A DNA stretch of 64,000 nt from Nitrogeniibacter sp050293885 (GTDB lineage Bacteria; Pseudomonadota; Gammaproteobacteria; Burkholderiales; Rhodocyclaceae): contig JBNKNO010000010.1 of the NCBI GenBank assembly GCA_050293885.1, positions 21,461 through 85,460 of the forward strand, in the 5' to 3' direction. Below are positions 41,375 to 50,668 of this stretch, one piece after another; position 1 is the first letter of the stretch, and each line of letters opens with the position of its first letter. Both the position numbers and the translations under genes were made by a program. The notes beneath the pieces were generated by a model. It saw nothing but the letters and a program-made list of their open reading frames with translations. It did no database searches and was not told the origin of the DNA.

Positions 41375-41941
41375 TTAGTGGCGCAACTTCCGCATGCGCT
41401 CGGCCGGGGTGATGATGTCGGTGAGGCGGATGCCGAACTTCTCGTTCACCACCACCACTTCGCCCTGGGCGATGAGTGTGCCGTTGACGAGGACGTCCAT
41501 GGGTTCGCCGGCGAGGCCGTCGAGTTCGACCACCGAGCCGTGCGCCAGTTGCAGCAGGTTGCGGATCGACAGCTTGGTGCGCCCCAACTCCACGGTGATC
41601 TGCACCGGGATGTCGAGAATCATGTCCAGTTCGGCGTTGCCTCCGGCGCCACCGCCTTCGGCCCCGAAATCGGGGAACAGCTGACTGGCCGGTTGGGCCT
41701 GGAAGGGGGAGTCGGCGCTGTCGGCCGTGGCCTGCAGATCGGCCGCGACCTTGTCGGCCTCGGCTTGCTCCTGCATGGCAGCGGCCCAGTCGTCGTCGCC
41801 CGGATCGGCATCCGCGGCCTCGGCGGCGCCTCCGGTCGTGTCGGCGCCTTCGGTCGCTTCGGTGTCGGTTTGTTCCTGCATGGCGGCAGCCCAGTCGTCT
41901 TCCGAGACCTGGTTTTCTGCGTCGGTATCTGTATCAGCCAT
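41375..41941 (-). CDS. fliN: Flagellar motor switch protein FliN
   Basis: A 188-residue C-ring component with a SpoA domain at the C-terminus (about 100-180): MILDIPVQITVELGRTKLSI, GSVVELDGLAGEPMDVLVNG and VVVNEKFGIRLTDI. The acidic N-terminal extension carries the DDWAAAMQEQ motif twice, at about 14-24 and 49-59; many FliN proteins have it once. The start overlaps the fliM stop by 8 nt. Confidence 0.96.
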   Translation of the reverse strand: MADTDTDAENQVSEDDWAAAMQEQTDTEATEGADTTGGAAEAADADPGDDDWAAAMQEQAEADKVAADLQATADSADSPFQAQPASQLFPDFGAEGGGAGGNAELDMILDIPVQITVELGRTKLSIRNLLQLAHGSVVELDGLAGEPMDVLVNGTLIAQGEVVVVNEKFGIRLTDIITPAERMRKLRH

Positions 41942-42944
41942 TGTTTTCTCCCGTAGCGGCGGGCTCGGTGGTGTCGTCGGGCGGAATCATGCGGTCGACG
42001 CGAATGGCGTATTGCCCATTCTGTACGCCGTACTGGCCTTCGAGGACGGGCACGCCGTCCACGGTGGCGCGGATTTGCTCCGATACGTTGAGGGGGATCA
42101 CATCGCCCACGCGCATGTTGACGATGTCGCGCAGGGTGAGTTTGGCGTCGCCCAGCGACGCGCTCAGTTCGATCTCGGCGGACTTGAGCTGGCGGGTCAT
42201 GGTGGTGATCCAGCGCTTGTCCTGGGTGATGCTGTCGCTCTGCATGGTGGAGTAGAGCGTCTCGCGAATGGGCTCGAGCATCGAGTAGGGGAAGCAGATG
42301 TGCATGTCCGCCTGCGCGCCACCGAGCTCGAGCGAAAACACCGTGGAGACGACGATCTCCGAGGGCGTCGCGATGTTGGCGAACTGTGAGTTCATTTCCG
42401 AGCGCACGTAGTCGAGCTTGAGCTGATACACCGGCGCCCAGGCGCGCTCGTATTCGGCGAACACGGTGTTGAGCATGCCCATGATGATGCGTTGTTCGGT
42501 GGCGGTGAAATCGCGTCCCTCCACCCGGGTGTGGAAGCGTCCGTCGCCGCCAAACATGTTGTCGACCACCAGGAACACCAGGTTGGGGTCGAACACCACC
42601 AGCCCGGTGCCGCGCAGTGGCTTGGCGGTGACCAGGTTGAGGTTGGTGGGGACCACCAGATTGCGCACGAATTCGCTGTACTTCTGTACTTTGATCGAGC
42701 CGACGGAAATCTCGGCATTGCGGTGCATGAAATTGAACAGGCCGATGCGCAGGTAGCGGGCGAAGCGCTCGTTGATGAGCTCCATGGTGGGCATGCGCCC
42801 ACGCACGATGCGCTCCTGCGTGCCGAGGTTGTACGGGCGAACGCCACCCTCGTCGCCCTCATCGGCGTTGTCATCCTCGGTTTCCCCGGTCACGCCGCGC
42901 AGTAGCGCGTCAACTTCGTCCTGGGAGAGAAAATCGGCTGACAT
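41934..42944 (-). CDS. fliM: Flagellar motor switch protein FliM
   Basis: A 336-residue C-ring protein that receives CheY-P. The N-terminal LSQDEVDALLRGV (about 5-17) is the CheY-binding segment, followed by the CheC-like middle domain with RTMR-type RMPTMELINERFARYLRIGL and a C-terminal SpoA domain (about 245-320, GDAKLTLRDIVNMRVGDVIPL). It lies 22 nt after fliL and overlaps fliN. Confidence 0.97.
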   Translation of the reverse strand: MSADFLSQDEVDALLRGVTGETEDDNADEGDEGGVRPYNLGTQERIVRGRMPTMELINERFARYLRIGLFNFMHRNAEISVGSIKVQKYSEFVRNLVVPTNLNLVTAKPLRGTGLVVFDPNLVFLVVDNMFGGDGRFHTRVEGRDFTATEQRIIMGMLNTVFAEYERAWAPVYQLKLDYVRSEMNSQFANIATPSEIVVSTVFSLELGGAQADMHICFPYSMLEPIRETLYSTMQSDSITQDKRWITTMTRQLKSAEIELSASLGDAKLTLRDIVNMRVGDVIPLNVSEQIRATVDGVPVLEGQYGVQNGQYAIRVDRMIPPDDTTEPAATGENNG

Positions 42945-42966
42945 GTTTCGCCCGTCGTCCCTTGCC

Positions 42967-43533
42967 TTACTGCACGATGAAAGAGTTGAACAGCACAGCA
43001 GTCACCGGACCCCACGGTTCCGGATTCCGTTTTCGGTGATCGGCAGCCGGTTTTTCGAAGCCGAGCACGTTGTTGATGCGCTCCATGCACTCGACCGCCA
43101 GCGCCTCGCGGCCTTCCACGTGGGTAATCTCCGAGGGCAACTTGCTCGAGAGCACCATATTCACCTCATGCCGAATTTCCGGCGTGTACGCTTTCATCTG
43201 CTCTGCCACGGTGTGATCAACCACCTTCAATACCATCACCACTTGCAGGAAGTGGTCCCCCTCGGAGGGGGCGAGGTTGACCGTGAACGGTTCCAGCGTG
43301 ACGAAGGTCGGCGGGTGGGACAGATCGACCACGAGCTGCGCGGGTTCGTCCTGCGCGTGCCCGTCGGCGCCATCCTCGCTGTGGCTCTTCTTCATCAACA
43401 GGACAGCCACGACGCCGCCGGCGATCACCAGCAACAACACCACCGCAACGATGATGATGATCAGCTTCTTCTTTCCGCCACCCTTCTTGGGTGCTTCGCC
43501 TTCGGCCTCCGCGGGGGCGTCTGCTTTCGACAT
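42967..43533 (-). CDS. fliL: Flagellar basal body-associated protein FliL
   Basis: A 188-residue bitopic membrane protein that surrounds the stator and supports torque. A lysine-rich cytoplasmic start (GGGKKK) precedes one membrane helix (about 24-46) and a periplasmic SPFH-like domain with FVTLEPFTVNL and FLQVVMVLKVVD. It heads the fliLMN group; a hairpin separates it from fliK. Confidence 0.94.
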   Translation of the reverse strand: MSKADAPAEAEGEAPKKGGGKKKLIIIIVAVVLLLVIAGGVVAVLLMKKSHSEDGADGHAQDEPAQLVVDLSHPPTFVTLEPFTVNLAPSEGDHFLQVVMVLKVVDHTVAEQMKAYTPEIRHEVNMVLSSKLPSEITHVEGREALAVECMERINNVLGFEKPAADHRKRNPEPWGPVTAVLFNSFIVQ

Positions 43534-43592
43534 GCCTGAGTCTCCAGTTTCAATAGTTCAATTGTTACTGACACCGCGCACATCGAATGCTG

Positions 43593-43622
43593 CGAAAAGC
43601 GGGGGTCGATGACCGCTTTTCG
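43593..43622 (-). terminator. Hairpin between fliK and fliL
   Basis: A perfect 10-bp stem CGAAAAGCGG / CCGCTTTTCG with a 10-nt loop lies just after the fliK stop and before fliL. It lacks a strong T-run and may attenuate read-through into fliLMN or stabilise the upstream RNA. Confidence 0.55.
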
Positions 43623-43628
43623 TCATCC

Positions 43629-44984
43629 TCAGGCAAAGGTGTCGATCATTCCCTCGCTGCGCGCGATCCAGCGCCCGGCGTGTGTTCCTGCGTTGTGCAT
43701 TGCCATTTCGCCGCCGACCGCGTGACGGCCGTTGGCAAACTGACGCCCCTCGCCACGCTCGCCGGGTTGATCCTGCGGCGCGGTGTTGACGTTGCTTTCA
43801 GCCAGTGTGATGCCGGCGCTCTCAAGCATCTCGCGCAGGCGGGGCATGGCTTGTTCGAGTGCCTCGCGGGCTGCCGGCGTGGCCGCGGTGAACTGCGCGG
43901 TGGTGGTGTCGCCGGTGACCGTGAGCGAGATTTCCAGCTTGCCCAGGCTCGGTGGCGTGAGGATCAGTTCGGCGCGCGATTCGTCGCGGCCGGCCAGCCA
44001 CATCACCCGGTTGCCGACGGCGTCCGGCCATTGCTGGCTGCCCACCGGCGTGGCCAGGTGCGAGGGCAGCACCGGTTGCGAGGCCGCCGGCGTGTTGGCG
44101 GCCGGAGTCGCCATCGCCGCGCCCAAGGCACCCGGAACCCCCGTGCCCGGCGTCGCGCCCGACGGTGTCATCTGAATGGCCTCGCCAGGCTTGGCCGTGC
44201 CGGCAATCTGCGCGTCCAGTTGTGCCGAAAAGTTGCTCACGCCTTCGCGCAGGACAGGGACTTTCGCTCGCAGCGCGGTGTCGGTCGGCAGGGCGCGGGC
44301 CTTGCCGCCGCCCAGATCGGCGTCGGCAGCCGTTTCCTTCCCAGCGTCGCTGCTCATGGCGGGCTTGCCGTTCGCCGCCATCGCGCCGGCGAGCACGTCG
44401 ACCGGCTTGGTGGCCTTGTCGGCGGCCGGCGTCTCGGTTTTCGTCATTTGGGCCGACAGCGCGGTGGCGGCGGCCGCTGCCGATGCCGATGTTTCGACGG
44501 TGGCGGCAGTGGCGGTGGCTGCGGCGGCGATTGCCGGTGAGGCGGCAAGCTCTGCCGGGGTGGCGGCAAGAACGTCGCTGGCGACTTCGGTGCCGGTCAC
44601 GGCGGCGGTATCGGTTTCGTCGGTACCGTCAGGGCGTGCTTTGTCGGCAACCTCGGCCTTGTCTTCAGCGGGCTTGGTTTTGGCGTCTTGCGGTGTCGGT
44701 TCGGTGGGGCGGGCTTCGTCGGCAGATTCGCCATTGGCGGCACGCTGTGCCGGCGCTTCCTTGTCCTTAACCGGCTGATTATCTTGCTGTTTTCTGGCTT
44801 CCTGGGTGGGCTTGGCGGTGGCTTCGCGCGGCTGTTCCGGCTCGGCCATCTTGCGTTCCAGGGTATTGGAGAAGGCGTCATGGGTGGCGCCGTTGCCCTC
44901 AGCACTGCGCGCGCCCGATCCCTGTGTGGGGGGCGGCGTGGCTTGCAGCATTTGCGACAGGGTCTGATTCACCATTGCGGCCAT
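43629..44984 (-). CDS. fliK: Flagellar hook-length control protein FliK
   Basis: A 451-residue secreted ruler protein. The long N-terminal part is low-complexity, rich in Ala, Thr, Glu and Lys, as usual for FliK; the C-terminal Flg_hook domain (about 325-410) shows the LTPPSLGKLEISLTV motif, equivalent to LxPxxLG, and REMLESAGITLAESNV. It follows fliJ by 59 nt. Confidence 0.93.
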   Translation of the reverse strand: MAAMVNQTLSQMLQATPPPTQGSGARSAEGNGATHDAFSNTLERKMAEPEQPREATAKPTQEARKQQDNQPVKDKEAPAQRAANGESADEARPTEPTPQDAKTKPAEDKAEVADKARPDGTDETDTAAVTGTEVASDVLAATPAELAASPAIAAAATATAATVETSASAAAAATALSAQMTKTETPAADKATKPVDVLAGAMAANGKPAMSSDAGKETAADADLGGGKARALPTDTALRAKVPVLREGVSNFSAQLDAQIAGTAKPGEAIQMTPSGATPGTGVPGALGAAMATPAANTPAASQPVLPSHLATPVGSQQWPDAVGNRVMWLAGRDESRAELILTPPSLGKLEISLTVTGDTTTAQFTAATPAAREALEQAMPRLREMLESAGITLAESNVNTAPQDQPGERGEGRQFANGRHAVGGEMAMHNAGTHAGRWIARSEGMIDTFA

Positions 44985-45043
44985 GGCCGTAGTCCTCGAG
45001 TGGATGGTTCAGACCGTTAGTTGCAAACGCTGTGCCAGAAACC

Positions 45044-45493
45044 TCACTCGTCGGATTGTCGGTCGCGGAACTGCTTGCTGGCGTGTTCGTCGGTCATGCG
45101 CTGTTCGCGCTTCCCTTCGTCTCGCGCTTCCTTGGCCTGATGGCGTTTGGACAGCGTATCGAAGGCTTTCACCTTGGTGCGCTGGTCCATCCAGGCCTGT
45201 TGGCCCGTGACCGTGCGTTGGCGCGACTGCTCGACCACGTCCCGCTGCGCGATGATGGCTTCATCGAGCTTGCCGATGAACAGGCTGTAGTTGCGCATCG
45301 CGTGCGGGTCGATCCCGTTGCGCAATGCCTCGGCAAACTTGGCCTGGTATTCGGCGCGGTACTCTTCGAGCACTTCCAGCTTGCGACAATCTTCCGTCTC
45401 GTTGGCGATCAACTCGCCCAGGCGACGCGCGGCGTCGTCCATGCGGGTGTTGGCCAGATCGAGAAGCGTCTGCAACGGAAACGGTTTGCTCAT
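45044..45493 (-). CDS. fliJ: Flagellar export chaperone FliJ
   Basis: A 149-residue coiled-coil protein that links the FliI ATPase to the export gate. The N-terminal FPLQTLLDLANTRMDDAARRL and the all-helical, charged composition with many Gln, Arg and Glu match FliJ. It stands between fliI and fliK, the normal position. Confidence 0.93.
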   Translation of the reverse strand: MSKPFPLQTLLDLANTRMDDAARRLGELIANETEDCRKLEVLEEYRAEYQAKFAEALRNGIDPHAMRNYSLFIGKLDEAIIAQRDVVEQSRQRTVTGQQAWMDQRTKVKAFDTLSKRHQAKEARDEGKREQRMTDEHASKQFRDRQSDE

Positions 45494-45591
45494 CCGTCTT
45501 CTCCGTTGCGCGCGGCGGCAAAGCGCCGTCGTGCAAGCCGTTCTACGGCGAAGGGGGCGAAATCTTTAGGGGCAGGCCGCGCGGGCATGGC

Positions 45592-46995
45592 TCACGCCTC
45601 GTCGCCAAACAAGCGGTGCAGTTTGCCGACCGCGCCTTCGTAGCCTTCGCGCTCGTCGATGGACTGCTGCAAATAGGCTTCGAGCGCCGGGTAGGCTTCG
45701 ACCGCCTGATCGAGCACCGGATCGGAGCCCGGCTGGTAGGCGCCCACGGCGATCAGATCGCGCGAACGCTGGTAGCGGGAGAACAACTGCCTGAACTTGC
45801 GCACGTGCTCGAAGTGCGCCGGCTTGACCAGATTGTGCATGGCCCGGCTGATGGATTGCTCGATGTCGATGGCCGGGTAGTGGCCCTGATCGGCGAGCAG
45901 GCGCGAGAGCACGATGTGGCCGTCGAGAATGGCGCGTGCGGAATCGGCGATCGGGTCTTGCTGATCGTCGCCTTCGGTCAACACGGTATAGAAGGCGGTG
46001 ATCGAGCCGCCGCCCTCCGGGCCGTTGCCGGCGCGCTCGACCAAGGCCGGCAGGCGGGCGAACACCGACGGCGGATAGCCGCGGGTGACGGGGGGCTCGC
46101 CAATGGCCAGGGCGATTTCACGCTGGGCCATGGCGTAGCGGGTGAGCGAGTCCATGATCAGCAGCACTTGCTTGCCTTGATCACGGAAGTATTCGGCAAT
46201 GGTGGTGGCGTAGGCAGCACCTTGCAGGCGCATCAGTGGGCTGGTGTCGGCCGGCGCGGCGACCACTACAGAACGTGCGCGGCCTTCCTCGCCGAGGTTT
46301 TGCTCGATGAACTCCTTCACCTCGCGGCCCCGTTCGCCGATCAGCCCGACGACAATGACGTCGGCCTTGGTGTAGCGGGCCATCATGCCGATGAGCACCG
46401 ATTTACCCACGCCGGAGCCGGCAAACAGGCCCATCCGCTGGCCGCGGCCGACGGTGAGCAGGGCGTTGATGGCGCGAATGCCGACATCGAGCGATTGGGT
46501 GATGGGCGCGCGCTGCAGCGGGTTGAAAGGGCGGCTTTGCAAGGAGCGGCTGTGTTCGGCTTCGAGCGGGCCGAGGCCGTCGAGCGGTCGGCCGGCACCG
46601 TCCACCACGCGGCCGAGCAGGGCATCGTCGAGTGGCAGATGTTTGGCGCGGTCGGAGGCGCGGCGTCGCGGCACGGTGCGCTGGCCGGCGATGAGCCTGG
46701 GTTGCACCGGCTCGATAGGCAATACCTGCGCGCCGGGGGCGAGGCCGAAGACATCGTCGGTCGGCATCATGTAGATGCGCTCGCCGTTGAAGCCGACGAC
46801 TTCGGCCTCCACCGAGCCGCCACCGGGCACCACGATGCGGCAACCCGAACCGAGCGGCAGCTTGAGGCCGGCCGCTTCCATCACCAGCCCGTTGATGCGG
46901 GTGAGCCGGCCCGAGAGCTGGAAGGCGCTGCTGGCGCCCACCAAACGCTGGCCGTCGGACAGAAAGCGCCGCCAGGTTTCGCCGTGACGTTCCAT
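45592..46995 (-). CDS. fliI: Flagellum-specific ATP synthase FliI
   Basis: A 467-residue hexameric ATPase of the export apparatus, related to F1-beta. Walker A is GLFAGSGVGKS near residue 174, Walker B VLLIMDSLTRYAMA near 263, and the RGYPPSVFA segment is present. The ATG at 46995 gives the usual N-terminus (GRLTRINGLVMEA follows about 28 residues in); the frame is open 29 codons further upstream without homology-like content. fliH ends 161 nt upstream. Confidence 0.96.
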   Translation of the reverse strand: MERHGETWRRFLSDGQRLVGASSAFQLSGRLTRINGLVMEAAGLKLPLGSGCRIVVPGGGSVEAEVVGFNGERIYMMPTDDVFGLAPGAQVLPIEPVQPRLIAGQRTVPRRRASDRAKHLPLDDALLGRVVDGAGRPLDGLGPLEAEHSRSLQSRPFNPLQRAPITQSLDVGIRAINALLTVGRGQRMGLFAGSGVGKSVLIGMMARYTKADVIVVGLIGERGREVKEFIEQNLGEEGRARSVVVAAPADTSPLMRLQGAAYATTIAEYFRDQGKQVLLIMDSLTRYAMAQREIALAIGEPPVTRGYPPSVFARLPALVERAGNGPEGGGSITAFYTVLTEGDDQQDPIADSARAILDGHIVLSRLLADQGHYPAIDIEQSISRAMHNLVKPAHFEHVRKFRQLFSRYQRSRDLIAVGAYQPGSDPVLDQAVEAYPALEAYLQQSIDEREGYEGAVGKLHRLFGDEA

Positions 46996-47156
46996 CAGCC
47001 CGGATATTTCATCGGGTCGCGGGAAGACGCCGCAATTCGGCCGCCAGCATCTGCGAAGGCCGGCGATCCAAATTGCTTCCAACCGTCGTGGCTGGATACT
47101 TGTCTAGGCATGTGGCATTCCTTCATCTACAGGGCCGGCCCGGTGAAATATCCCGG

Positions 47157-47819
47157 CTAAGGCTCCCAATCCGTGTCTTCCCGGCTCAGGTTCTCCATGA
47201 TGCGGCGCCAGCGTGTTTGCACGGTGGCATCGACCATCGAACCGGCCGATTCAACCTGGCAGCCGCCGCGTGCGACGTTCTCGTCCTCGACCAGTCGGTG
47301 CTCGTTGTGCTGGAGTTGTTCGCCGAGGTATTCACGTACGAGGCTGGTGTCGTCGGGGTTCAGGTGGATCAGCGCACGGCCTTGCGGCAGTTGCTGCAAG
47401 GCTTCGCGCACCACGTCCACCACCATCTCCGGGTGTTCTTTCATGTTCTTCTGCACCATCTGGCGAGCGACTTCGATCGACAGCGCGAGAATCTCCTCGG
47501 CCACGTCCTGATCGAGCGCGGTGAGCGCCTTGTCGAAACTCTCCAGCAGTGTGTGAATCTGTAGCGCCTCCATGCGGCCGCGCGCGGTGCCTTCCTCGTA
47601 GCCGGCGGCGTAGCCTTCCTTGTGGGCTTCGTCGTGAATGCGCTCGATGTCGTCCGCCGTCGGCAGTTTGATCGGCGGTTCCGGCGGGGTATCCGGCGTT
47701 GCCTCGGTGTCGGCCTCGGCCGGATCGGCGAGGGCGACTTCCTCGGCGCGTGGTGCGTCGAAGCTTTGCGGCTCCCAGCGACGATAGGCCCCTGCGGCCT
47801 GATTGCGCTCGTAACTCAT
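47157..47819 (-). CDS. fliH: Flagellar assembly protein FliH
   Basis: A 220-residue regulator of FliI that also docks it to the C-ring. The acidic N-terminus is followed by the glycine-repeat helix (AHKEGYAAGYEEGTARG, about 80-97) typical of FliH and a C-terminal ATP-synthase-delta-like domain containing RQMVQKNMKEHPEMV. It lies 39 nt after fliG. Confidence 0.93.
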   Translation of the reverse strand: MSYERNQAAGAYRRWEPQSFDAPRAEEVALADPAEADTEATPDTPPEPPIKLPTADDIERIHDEAHKEGYAAGYEEGTARGRMEALQIHTLLESFDKALTALDQDVAEEILALSIEVARQMVQKNMKEHPEMVVDVVREALQQLPQGRALIHLNPDDTSLVREYLGEQLQHNEHRLVEDENVARGGCQVESAGSMVDATVQTRWRRIMENLSREDTDWEP

Positions 47820-47858
47820 CCGCGCACCGCAGCCCGCATGGCGTCTGCCTGGCCCGGC

Positions 47859-48857
47859 TTACACGAAGGCATCGTCGCCTCCCTTGCCACCAAGCATGAC
47901 CTGGCCTTCCTCGGCCAGACGACGAACGATCTTGAGAATCTCCTTCTGCTCGGCTTCCACCTCCGAGAGGCGCACCGGGCCGCGCGATTCGAGATCCTCG
48001 CGCAGCATTTCGGCGGCGCGCTGCGACATGTTCTTGAAGATCTTCTCGCGCATGTCTTCCTGCGCGCCCTTGAGGGCCACCACCAGCGAGTCGGACTGCA
48101 CTTCGCGCAGAATGGTCTGGATGCCGCGGTCGTCGATTTCCATGAGGTTGTCGAACACGAACATCTCGTCGAGGATGCGCTGCGCCAGGTCGGGGTCGTA
48201 TTCGCGCACATTGTCGATCACCGCCGTCTCGGCCGCCGCGCCGACAAAGTTGAGGATGTCCGCCGCATGGCGTACGCCACCCATGGCCGCTTTCTTGACG
48301 GTGGATGCGCCCGACAGGGTGCGCGAGAGCGCGTCGTTGAGCTCCTTGAGTGCGGACGGCTGCACGCCATCGAGCGTGGCGATGCGCAGCACCACATCGT
48401 TGCGCAAGCGATCGGTGAAGCATTTGAGAATCTCGCCGGCCTGGTCGTATTCGAGGTGCACCAGGATGGTGGCGATGATCTGCGGGTGTTCGTTCTTGAT
48501 CAGGTCGGCCGCGGTGGCCGCGTCCATCCACTTGAGGCTTTCGATACCGGCGGTGTCGGAGCCCTGCAGCACGCGCGAGATGATGTGCGCGGCGCGGTCG
48601 TCGCCCAACGCCTTGGTGAGCATGTCCCGAATGTCGTCCTCGCTGGCCTCGATCGGCGAACCTTTCTCACCATGCGTCTCCAACTCGTCGAGCAAGGGCT
48701 CGAGCTTGGAGCGTGGATGCGAGGGCAGCTTGGCCATCGTCAGGCCAAGCTTCTGCACCTCTTTCGGCCCCAGGTGCTTGAGCACCTCGGAGGCTTCATC
48801 GGAGCCCAGTGACAGGAGGAGTAGCGCGGCTTTTTCGACGCCTTCGTCCGCGCTCAT
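47859..48857 (-). CDS. fliG: Flagellar motor switch protein FliG
   Basis: A 332-residue rotor protein. The N-terminal domain (KAALLLLSLGSDEASEVLKHLGPKE) binds FliF, the middle domain has the EHPQIIA motif (about 126-132), and the C-terminal torque helix contains the charged LVVALKGA / SRGPVRLSEVE stretch. It overlaps the fliF stop by 4 nt (ATGA). Confidence 0.97.
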   Translation of the reverse strand: MSADEGVEKAALLLLSLGSDEASEVLKHLGPKEVQKLGLTMAKLPSHPRSKLEPLLDELETHGEKGSPIEASEDDIRDMLTKALGDDRAAHIISRVLQGSDTAGIESLKWMDAATAADLIKNEHPQIIATILVHLEYDQAGEILKCFTDRLRNDVVLRIATLDGVQPSALKELNDALSRTLSGASTVKKAAMGGVRHAADILNFVGAAAETAVIDNVREYDPDLAQRILDEMFVFDNLMEIDDRGIQTILREVQSDSLVVALKGAQEDMREKIFKNMSQRAAEMLREDLESRGPVRLSEVEAEQKEILKIVRRLAEEGQVMLGGKGGDDAFV

Positions 48858-50527
48858 TTACGTCCCTCCTCGCCGACGCCCATCCATTCCTTGATGAGGT
48901 TGGCGACCAATTTCGGATCACCCTTCGCCATCTCACGGGCTCGCGCCAGTTTCGCCTCGTAGGATGAGGCGACCTTGGCGGCCGGGGACAGGGTCGTGGT
49001 GGCGTCTTCGCCGTTTTCGTCAGTTTCTGCCATGTCGACGCCTCCTGCGTTTTCCACTCGTGGAATCAAGGCAATGGATTTCATCAGCGGTTTGATGACA
49101 CCAAAGGCCACGAAGGCGAGCACCGCGATCACGATCAGGTAGCGCAGCGCCTCCTTGCCGATGCTGATGATTTCCGGATCCTTCCAGATCGGCAGCGCGG
49201 GGATGGCCTCGAGCAACTCGGGTGCAAACTCGCTGGCCGCCACATTCAGGCTGTCGCCGCGTTCGGCATTGAAGCCGACAGCCTCCTTGACCAGATTGTT
49301 GATGCGATCGAGATCACCCTTGCTCGGCGGCACCGCGGTTTCCTTGCCGTTGCGGTCCGTCTGTTTGCGGTGATTGACCACCACCGCCACCGACAGCCGC
49401 TTGATCGCGCCCATCGCCCGTTTGGTGTGCGAGATGGTCTTGTCGACTTCGTAGTTGGTGGTGCTGCTGGTGTTCTTGGTCTGGAAGTTTTCCGTGGCGG
49501 CCGTGCCACCAGCGGCCGGATTGGTGATGGGGGCCGTGGCCGGTACCGGCGGCTGGTTGGTCAGCGCGCCGGGTACGCCTTGGGCGCCGGGGTCGCGGGT
49601 CAGCATTTCGTTGGTCTGGCGCGAGCGGATGGCGGATACATCGGGCGACGGATTCGGCTTGTAGATCTCGTCGGTTTGCTCGACCCGGTTGAAGTCCAGA
49701 TCCGCCGTCACCTGCACGCGGAAGTTGCCCTTGCCGACCAAGGCTTCGAGGATGGTCTCGACGCGGCGGGCGTAGGCACTTTCCACCTCTTCCACATAGC
49801 TCAATTGCGTGGCGTCGAGCCCCGCGGCGCGCATCGGATCGCTCTTGCCGGTAAGCAGCTTGCCGGTCTCGTCGATTACGCTCACGCCTTCGTTGGTCAT
49901 GTTCGGCACGCTCGAGGCCACCAGATGCACAATGCCCGCGACCTGCGCGGAATCAAGATTGCGGCCCGGGTGCAGATTGACGAATACCGAGGCGGTCGGC
50001 TGCTTGGCGTCGCGCAGGAAGGCGGTGCGCTTGGGCATGGCCAGATGCACGCGTGCGCCGGCCACGGCGCCAATCGACTGGATGGTGCGCGCCAGTTCGC
50101 CTTCCAGCCCGCGTTGATAATTGATCTGTTCGTGGAATTGCGAGACACCGAGCTTCTGGTTCTCCATCAGCTCGAAGCCGACCATGCCGCCGCGCGGCAG
50201 GCCCTGGGCGGCCAGTTGCAGGCGAATGTCGTGCACCCGGTCGGCCGGCACCATGATGGCACCGCCGCCCGCGGTGAACTTGTAGGGCACGTTCTGCGCC
50301 TGCAAGGCGGTGACGATGGCGCCACCGTCCCGTTCTTCCAGATTGGAGAACAGCACCGCGTAGTCCATCGTGCGGCTCCACAGCAGCACACCGACCGCCA
50401 GGGAAATGGCGACCGCCAGTGCCGCCATCACCGTCAGTTTCTGGCGCGCGGGCTGGGCATTGAAACTCTGAAACACTTGCTGCAAGGGCGAGGCGCCGGT
50501 TGCAGCGGCATCTTGCGCGGTGGCCAT
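48854..50527 (-). CDS. fliF: Flagellar MS-ring protein FliF
   Basis: A 557-residue protein that forms the MS ring in the inner membrane. Two membrane helices (about 30-50 and 455-475) enclose ring-building motifs: YAVLFSNLEERDGGAIV, QINYQRGLEGELARTI, ARVHLAMPKRT, and NYEVDKTISH before the second helix. The C-terminal tail (ending near EWMGVGEEGRK) binds FliG. The ATG at 50527 is chosen because it yields the normal start; the frame runs on upstream through the divergent fleS region. It is the first gene of the minus-strand fliF-N run. Confidence 0.97.
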   Translation of the reverse strand: MATAQDAAATGASPLQQVFQSFNAQPARQKLTVMAALAVAISLAVGVLLWSRTMDYAVLFSNLEERDGGAIVTALQAQNVPYKFTAGGGAIMVPADRVHDIRLQLAAQGLPRGGMVGFELMENQKLGVSQFHEQINYQRGLEGELARTIQSIGAVAGARVHLAMPKRTAFLRDAKQPTASVFVNLHPGRNLDSAQVAGIVHLVASSVPNMTNEGVSVIDETGKLLTGKSDPMRAAGLDATQLSYVEEVESAYARRVETILEALVGKGNFRVQVTADLDFNRVEQTDEIYKPNPSPDVSAIRSRQTNEMLTRDPGAQGVPGALTNQPPVPATAPITNPAAGGTAATENFQTKNTSSTTNYEVDKTISHTKRAMGAIKRLSVAVVVNHRKQTDRNGKETAVPPSKGDLDRINNLVKEAVGFNAERGDSLNVAASEFAPELLEAIPALPIWKDPEIISIGKEALRYLIVIAVLAFVAFGVIKPLMKSIALIPRVENAGGVDMAETDENGEDATTTLSPAAKVASSYEAKLARAREMAKGDPKLVANLIKEWMGVGEEGRK

Positions 50528-50605
50528 CTTGTCGGTCCTTCGCAACGTCGCTTTTTTCGATGGAGGCATTCTCACCGCCCGAACGCAAAAGCTTAGGGGG
50601 GAAAA

Positions 50606-50622
50606 GCGGCAGTTTTTGCCGC
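50606..50622. promoter_or_regulatory. 17-nt palindrome between fliF and fleS
   Basis: GCGGCAGTTTTTGCCGC (6-bp arms) lies in the 141-nt divergent region. Its complement differs by one base from the palindrome upstream of fliO (30414-30430), suggesting one regulator acts on both. Confidence 0.5.
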
Positions 50623-50668
50623 CTATTTGCGGCCTCCCCGGCGCGTGTCCACCCGTAGGCTTCGCACT

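Noticed and set aside
50528..50668. A sigma-54 promoter for fliF or fleS
   Set aside because: GG and GC pairs are present but none has the required 10-nt spacing.
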